Source of the DNA: Chitinophaga eiseniae
Lineage (GTDB): Bacteria > Bacteroidota > Bacteroidia > Chitinophagales > Chitinophagaceae
NCBI RefSeq assembly: GCF_012641265.1
Contig: NZ_JABAHZ010000003.1
Span: 744,001-808,000, forward strand
Reading direction: 5' to 3'
DNA length: 64,000 nt
Both the position numbers and the translations under genes were made by a program. Below, in pieces: positions 59,743 to 64,000 of the stretch (positions are counted from its first letter, which is position 1; each line of letters opens with the position of its first letter). The notes beneath the pieces are model-generated. The model was not told the origin of the DNA and ran no database searches. It worked only from the letters and a program-made list of their open reading frames with translations.

Positions 59743-61635
59743 ATGAAAAAACATATCCTGTTGATACTAAGCTGCCTGCTGGGCATGGGACTGCATATAC
59801 AGGCTCAGACGGTTACCTATGAAAATGCTCCCAAAAAAGCCAAAGCCAGCTTTGACCGTGCCGTTGATGCCGTAAGAAATTATCAAAGCAAAGCCGCCAT
59901 CGGCTTCCTGCAGGAAGCGATTAAAGCAGCCCCCAATTTTACAGATGCCTACGGACAAATGGGGTTATGTTATGTAGAAATGAAAGATTATGCCGCCGCC
60001 AATACCGCTTTTGAAAAGTTAAAGCAGCTGGACAGCAGCGGGTTGCGTCCTGTAATGGTGGCATATTCCAAAGCAATGGCCGGCACCGGAAATTTCGTAG
60101 GTGCGTTACAGTTAATTAACCAATACCTGTCTGTCATTAAATCAAAAAGCGTGATTGCCGAAAAGCTGAAAGCGAACTATGAGTTTGCCGTTAATAACAG
60201 CCGCCAATCCGTTCCCTTTCACCCGGAAAACCTCGGTGATCCGGTCAACAGTGCAGATCCCGAATATTTTCCCTCTCTGACCATCGACAGTAAAACATTG
60301 ATTTTCACCAGGCGCGTAAATGGCCGCAATGAAGATTTTTATATTACCACCCGGGAGGACCATAAATGGTCAACGGCGCAGAACATGGGCGAACCCATCA
60401 ACTCCTCGTTCAATGAAGGCGCACAAAACATCTCACAAGATGGTACCATGCTGGTATTTACCGGCTGTGAATTTCCGGAAGGGAAAGGTAGCTGCGATCT
60501 CTATTACTCAGAAAAAACGGCTACCGGCTGGACCGCACCAAAAAATTTTGGAAGCCCCATTAACACGCGCGACTGGGAATCGCAGCCCTGCCTCAGCGCC
60601 GACAAACAAACGCTTTATTTTGCACGTGAAACACCAGATCATGGTGCAGATATATTTGTAAGCAGCCGGCAGGCAAACGGTCAGTGGAGTATACCTCAGC
60701 GGCTCGGCCCCAATATCAACACCAATGGCAGGGAAACCACCCCTTTCATTCACGCAGACGGACAAACGCTTTATTTCGCTTCCGATGGGCATCCCGGCTA
60801 TGGCGGGCTCGATATTTTCTATTCCCGGCGTCAGCCAGATGGTAGCTGGGGCCCTGCTACCAACCTGGGCTATCCTATTAATACCATTGATGAAGATGCC
60901 TCCCTGGTAGTTGAAGCCGATGGCAAAACGGCCTACTTTGCCTCTGACAGGTCGGATAGCCGCGGCGCGCTGGATATCTACAGTTTTGAACTATATCCGG
61001 AGGCCCGTCCGCTACAAACTTTATATGTAAAAGGCTATGTGTACGACACCCTCACCCATGCCCGGTTAGCCACCAGCATCGACGTAATAGACCTGCAGGG
61101 CGGCTATAATATTGCTACGGTAAAAACCAATGATAACGGCGATTACCTGGCGCCACTGCCGGTAGGTAAAGACTATGCGCTGCATGTAAACCGCAAGGGG
61201 TACCTGTTTTACTCAGATAACTTTTCGCTGAAAGACCACAATCCGGGCGTGCCTTTCGAAAAGAATATCCCGTTACAACCGCTGGCCGCCAATGCAAGTA
61301 TCGTATTGCACAATATCTTCTTTGATACAAAACAATACAGCCTAAAACCGGAATCCGTAATAGAGCTTAACAAGCTGGTAAAATTATTACAGGAAAATCC
61401 AACGTTGACGATTGAAATTGCCGGGTATACCGATAACGTAGGTACAGATAAGGATAACCAGGTATTGTCTGAAAACCGCGCCAGAGCAGTAGTACATTAT
61501 TTAACAGAGAAGGGAATTACAGCCAGTCGCCTTACTGCTAAAGGCTATGGTGAAAAAGACCCGATTGCTACCAATGATACCGAAGAAGGAAAAGCGGCTA
61601 ACCGCCGTACCGTGTTCCGGATCATTAGTTTGTAG
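59743..61635 (+). CDS. OmpA-family protein with TPR, PD40 propeller and CarboxypepD-like domain (PorE-like)
   Basis: 630 residues from the ATG at 59743. The signal peptide is MKKHILLILSCLLGMG ending IQAQ. The TPR part (~residues 25-150) includes AIGFLQEAIKAAPNFTDAYG. A PD40-type propeller (~155-425) has repeats such as SADKQTLYFARETPDHG and HADGQTLYFASDGHPGYGG. A CarboxypepD-regulatory-like domain (~430-520) follows, then an OmpA peptidoglycan-binding domain (~525-630). That last domain shows IAGYTDNVGTDKDNQVLSENRA and ANRRTVFRI. This order matches P. gingivalis PorE, a T9SS component that ties the outer membrane to peptidoglycan. Many paralogs share the layout, so PorE identity is inferred. 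Confidence 0.85.
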   Translation: MKKHILLILSCLLGMGLHIQAQTVTYENAPKKAKASFDRAVDAVRNYQSKAAIGFLQEAIKAAPNFTDAYGQMGLCYVEMKDYAAANTAFEKLKQLDSSGLRPVMVAYSKAMAGTGNFVGALQLINQYLSVIKSKSVIAEKLKANYEFAVNNSRQSVPFHPENLGDPVNSADPEYFPSLTIDSKTLIFTRRVNGRNEDFYITTREDHKWSTAQNMGEPINSSFNEGAQNISQDGTMLVFTGCEFPEGKGSCDLYYSEKTATGWTAPKNFGSPINTRDWESQPCLSADKQTLYFARETPDHGADIFVSSRQANGQWSIPQRLGPNINTNGRETTPFIHADGQTLYFASDGHPGYGGLDIFYSRRQPDGSWGPATNLGYPINTIDEDASLVVEADGKTAYFASDRSDSRGALDIYSFELYPEARPLQTLYVKGYVYDTLTHARLATSIDVIDLQGGYNIATVKTNDNGDYLAPLPVGKDYALHVNRKGYLFYSDNFSLKDHNPGVPFEKNIPLQPLAANASIVLHNIFFDTKQYSLKPESVIELNKLVKLLQENPTLTIEIAGYTDNVGTDKDNQVLSENRARAVVHYLTEKGITASRLTAKGYGEKDPIATNDTEEGKAANRRTVFRIISL

Positions 61636-61687
61636 ATAGGATGATACCTATCGGTATCGTCTATACGAAAATATTTTCATCTAATAT

Positions 61688-61732
61688 AAGCGCGTCTATT
61701 TTTCCTGCTTTGCAGGAAAAATAGACGCGCTT
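61688..61732. terminator. 21-bp perfect hairpin between convergent genes
   Basis: 61688-61708 pairs perfectly with 61712-61732 (loop TTT; core GCGCGTCTATTTTTCCTGC). The U run is within the stem rather than after it. It serves both the OmpA gene and the acid-phosphatase gene. Confidence 0.75.
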
Positions 61733-61753
61733 ACTAATTTAAAATATGCTGTA

Positions 61754-62560
61754 CTAATAATTTCTCAACCGGCTTTTCATCACTGAATCTTTCTGCGGTG
61801 TACTCAGTTTATATTGATAGTTATAAAGAGCGCCTTCCCAATCGCCGTACATGGGATTAGGGAGTACGATGAACCGGCTACCGAAGCTGGCAGCAGATTG
61901 CAGCGCGGCTGCATTTCTTTCATCAAAAGGTTTTTTGTCGAAAATGGCAGAAAAATCGCTCAGGTTATCTCCAAATAACATCACGATATCATATTGCTGT
62001 AACACCTGCTGGCGGCGGGGTTCTTTACCAGAAGTAGTCGTTTTCAGCATCAGGTGCTGATCGTCGGCATCGGGGAACTGGTATTGCTGCAGGTTGCGAA
62101 GTGTAACCGCTCTTTCGCTTTCCGCACGGTTGGTGATATAAAACACTTTTACTCCTTTGGATGCAGCGTATTTAAAGAAGGAAGGGGCGCCGGGAACCGT
62201 ATCGGCGGCGGCTTTGGCGGTCCATTCCATCCAGCTCCTGTCGTCGTATCCTTTGCCTGCCAGGGCCTGATGTACCGAATAAGGGCTGTTGTCGAGCACC
62301 GTTTCATCTATATCTGTTACTACTGCCAGTGGTTTGTTTCCTTTTGTGGCAAGATACTGGTCTAGTCTTAAAGCCGCCAGCTGATAGGCTTGTAGGCATA
62401 AGGCCTTGTATTCGCCGGATTGTTGTTGCCAGAGAGCTGCCCAGGCAGGGCCTCCCGGCACCAGGGTGGTAGCAGCTGTTTTTTCTGCTACCGGACGGGT
62501 AGTTTTACATGCAAACAAAGCCATTAACAAGGCTCCTGGTAATATCCATTTCATCTTCAT
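61754..62560 (-). CDS. Acid phosphatase / 5'-nucleotidase, lipoprotein e(P4) type
   Basis: 268 residues. A lipoprotein signal (MKMKWILPGALLMALFACKTT) has lipobox LFAC, so the mature protein should be anchored to a membrane. HAD motif I is VVTDIDETVLDNSPYS, with nucleophile and acid Asp. VFYITNRAESERAVT and FGDNLSDFSAIF are the later motifs. It resembles class C acid phosphatases (H. influenzae e(P4)), which release phosphate from nucleoside monophosphates in the periplasm. A perfect -7 box is 20 nt upstream. It is divergent from dprA. Confidence 0.92.
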   Translation of the reverse strand: MKMKWILPGALLMALFACKTTRPVAEKTAATTLVPGGPAWAALWQQQSGEYKALCLQAYQLAALRLDQYLATKGNKPLAVVTDIDETVLDNSPYSVHQALAGKGYDDRSWMEWTAKAAADTVPGAPSFFKYAASKGVKVFYITNRAESERAVTLRNLQQYQFPDADDQHLMLKTTTSGKEPRRQQVLQQYDIVMLFGDNLSDFSAIFDKKPFDERNAAALQSAASFGSRFIVLPNPMYGDWEGALYNYQYKLSTPQKDSVMKSRLRNY

Positions 62561-62580
62561 AAAATATCCGTTAGTCGCTG

Positions 62581-62588
62581 CAAAAATA
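62581..62588 (-). promoter_or_regulatory. -7 box for the acid phosphatase gene
   Basis: Minus-strand TATTTTTG, a perfect match 20 nt before the ATG at 62560. Confidence 0.6.
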
Positions 62589-62652
62589 ATTCATGTGGCG
62601 CACAATAAGTGCCGGCAGAAAATTGTAAATTATGCCGAAATATTTGTTTGTT

Positions 62653-63759
62653 ATGCCCCAGGAATTAATGTACCAGATAGCATTAACCCGGATTCCCCTG
62701 ATTGGAGATGTCATCATTAAAAAATTGCTCGAACACTTTGGCTCTGCCGGAGAAATATTCAAAGCCAAAAAATATGCGCTGGAAAGAATTGAAACAGTGG
62801 GCGCCCTTCGTGCCTCCGCGCTATTGAATTTCCGCGATTTCGAGGCAGTCGAGGCCGAGATGGCATTCCTGGAGAAATACAGGATACAGCCCTTGTTTTT
62901 CCGGGATCCGGGCTATCCCCAACGGTTGTTGCATTGTTATGACAGTCCTGCTATGCTGTATTACAAAGGTCATGCTTCCCTGAATCCGCCGCGTATGGTG
63001 AGCATAGTAGGTACACGGCATCCATCGGTATATGGTCGCAGCGTTTGTGAAGCGTTGGTAAAGGACCTGGCGGCGGCGGGTATTACGATTGTGAGCGGAT
63101 TGGCTTACGGCATAGATATCATAGCTCATAAAGCGGCCTTAAAAGCCGGGATACCTACTATTGGAGTGCTGGCGCATGGCCTGGACCGGATCTATCCAGC
63201 GGCACACAAGCAAATTGCTACCGATATGCTGGAGCAGGGCGGATTGCTGACCGACTACAGCAGCCAAACCCTGCCGGACCGGCAAAACTTTCCGAAGCGT
63301 AACCGTATCGTAGCGGGGATTTGCGATGCTACTATCGTGATAGAAAGCGGTATCCGGGGAGGTTCTCTTATCACTGCCGACCTGGCCAATGGGTACAACC
63401 GGGAAGTATTGTGCGTGCCGGGCAGAATACAGGATATACAGTCGGCCGGCTGCAACCAGCTTATCCAGCAGAATAAGGCCGTTTTGCTGAGAGATGCCGC
63501 CGATGTACTGGCGCTCATGGGCTGGGAGGAAAAAGCGAGGCCAGAAACCCCGCCGGCGGTACAACCCAGCTTATTTCCGGCGCTAACCGAAGCAGAACAG
63601 GCTATTATGGCCTTGTTCCGGGAAAAGCCGCAGCGGCACCTGGAAGAATTATATCTCCAAACCCGGCTATCGGGTAGCCAGGTAGCAGTGGCAGTATTCA
63701 ACCTGGAAATGCAAAGTTTACTCAGAAGTTTACCAGGACAACGCTACGAGCGCGTGTAG
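62653..63759 (+). CDS. dprA: DNA-processing protein DprA
   Basis: 368 residues from the ATG at 62653 (an ATG at 62632 is in frame, but a near -7 box AATATTTG at 62639-62646 lies between). DprA loads RecA on incoming single-stranded DNA during natural transformation. An N-terminal helix-hairpin-helix-like region (IGDVIIKKLLEHFGSAGEIF) precedes the Rossmann fold. Its motifs are VGTRHPSVYGR, SGLAYGIDIIAHKAAL, and FPKRNRIVAGICDATIVIES. A C-terminal winged helix (FREKPQRHLEELYLQTRLSG) closes it. No other competence genes are in the window. Confidence 0.94.
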   Translation: MPQELMYQIALTRIPLIGDVIIKKLLEHFGSAGEIFKAKKYALERIETVGALRASALLNFRDFEAVEAEMAFLEKYRIQPLFFRDPGYPQRLLHCYDSPAMLYYKGHASLNPPRMVSIVGTRHPSVYGRSVCEALVKDLAAAGITIVSGLAYGIDIIAHKAALKAGIPTIGVLAHGLDRIYPAAHKQIATDMLEQGGLLTDYSSQTLPDRQNFPKRNRIVAGICDATIVIESGIRGGSLITADLANGYNREVLCVPGRIQDIQSAGCNQLIQQNKAVLLRDAADVLALMGWEEKARPETPPAVQPSLFPALTEAEQAIMALFREKPQRHLEELYLQTRLSGSQVAVAVFNLEMQSLLRSLPGQRYERV

Positions 63760-63848
63760 CAGGGCTTTTTGCCCGTTTGTTAATGATTTATTAACAACCC
63801 CAAGGCTGGTTGACAACGCGATTATTTTATTTATTGCGTAATAAGGTG

Positions 63849-63856
63849 TACATTTG
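63849..63856 (+). promoter_or_regulatory. -7 box for guaB
   Basis: TACATTTG, a perfect match 36 nt before the ATG at 63893. Confidence 0.6.
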
Positions 63857-63892
63857 CGTGCAATTATTTTTTAACTGATTAATAGTTGCATC

Positions 63893-64000
63893 ATGCCTGC
63901 GGGAAAATCTAAACCCAAATTTGTGGCTGACGGACTTACATTTGATGATGTGCTCCTGGTTCCGGCCTACTCTGAAGTTCTGCCTAAAGAAGTAAATCTC
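63893..64000 (+). CDS. guaB: IMP dehydrogenase, N-terminal 36 codons (cut by window edge)
   Basis: Translation begins MPAGKSKPKFVADGLTFDDV and continues LLVPAYSEVLPKEVNL, the characteristic IMPDH opening in which LTFDDVLLVPAYSEVLP is strongly conserved. It makes XMP from IMP, the first step toward GMP. The ATG at 63893 is preceded by a perfect -7 box. The rest lies beyond the right edge. Confidence 0.9.
   Translation, partial: MPAGKSKPKFVADGLTFDDVLLVPAYSEVLPKEVNL

Overview
The window is chromosomal DNA of a Bacteroidota member, most likely Chitinophagaceae (Chitinophaga-like). The evidence is internal: perfect TAnnTTTG -7 boxes of the Bacteroidota sigma factor precede many genes. Type IX secretion (T9SS) cargo is abundant, including PKD adhesins with gliding-type C-termini, PorP/SprF proteins and a type A sorting-domain protein. 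Genus level is inference only. Nearly all genes are chromosomal housekeeping or cell-surface genes. I saw no phage, insertion sequence, CRISPR array, rRNA or tRNA.

Layout. 1-8.4 kb: fabI (cut by the left edge), recN, a TPR lipoprotein-like/secreted protein, a zinc-ribbon coiled-coil protein and a Nif3-family protein on minus; an M32 carboxypeptidase on plus; a TPMT-like methyltransferase on minus. 8.5-18 kb: a T9SS surface cluster on plus (two PKD-repeat adhesins, a PorP/SprF protein, a tiny type A sorting-domain protein). 18-22 kb: rlmI-like (minus), grpE, dnaJ, rlmK-like. 22-30 kb: a minus-strand run of VWA protein, hpt, LysM/glucosaminidase, O-methyltransferase, LOG-family protein, and a phosphonate-type FAD oxidase plus phosphonatase-like pair. 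30-37 kb: outer-membrane protein, GlcD-type FAD oxidase, then a second adhesin-PorP/SprF operon. 37-43.5 kb: recG, citrate synthase, LptF/G permease, tgt. 43.6-49.5 kb: glycosyltransferase and rsmG, a cation-efflux protein opposite a sigma factor/membrane protein/HMA-like operon, DinB-like protein, patatin-like protein. 49.5-56 kb (minus): M1 peptidase, AlkZ-like winged-helix protein, rsmI, purS, pssA, aminopeptidase P. 56-64 kb: pckA, folD, queE, a PorE-like OmpA protein, an e(P4)-type acid phosphatase (minus), dprA and the first 36 codons of guaB.

The surface story is the most coherent: both adhesin loci place a PorP/SprF gene directly after a type B T9SS substrate, and a PorE-like periplasmic/outer-membrane anchor is encoded 22 kb further on.

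The best unexplained signals are non-coding or degenerate. (1) Three long hairpin repeats built from GCAAAG/GCAGAG units, each just downstream of a minus-strand stop codon. (2) A second repeat family (AAAGCAGAAAGCGGAAAG) sitting directly against the -7 boxes of two genes. (3) Several genes whose -7 box ends only 3-8 nt before the start codon, predicting leaderless mRNAs. (4) recG, whose conserved N-terminus extends upstream with no ATG/GTG/TTG. (5) A patatin-like protein that has lost both catalytic residues.
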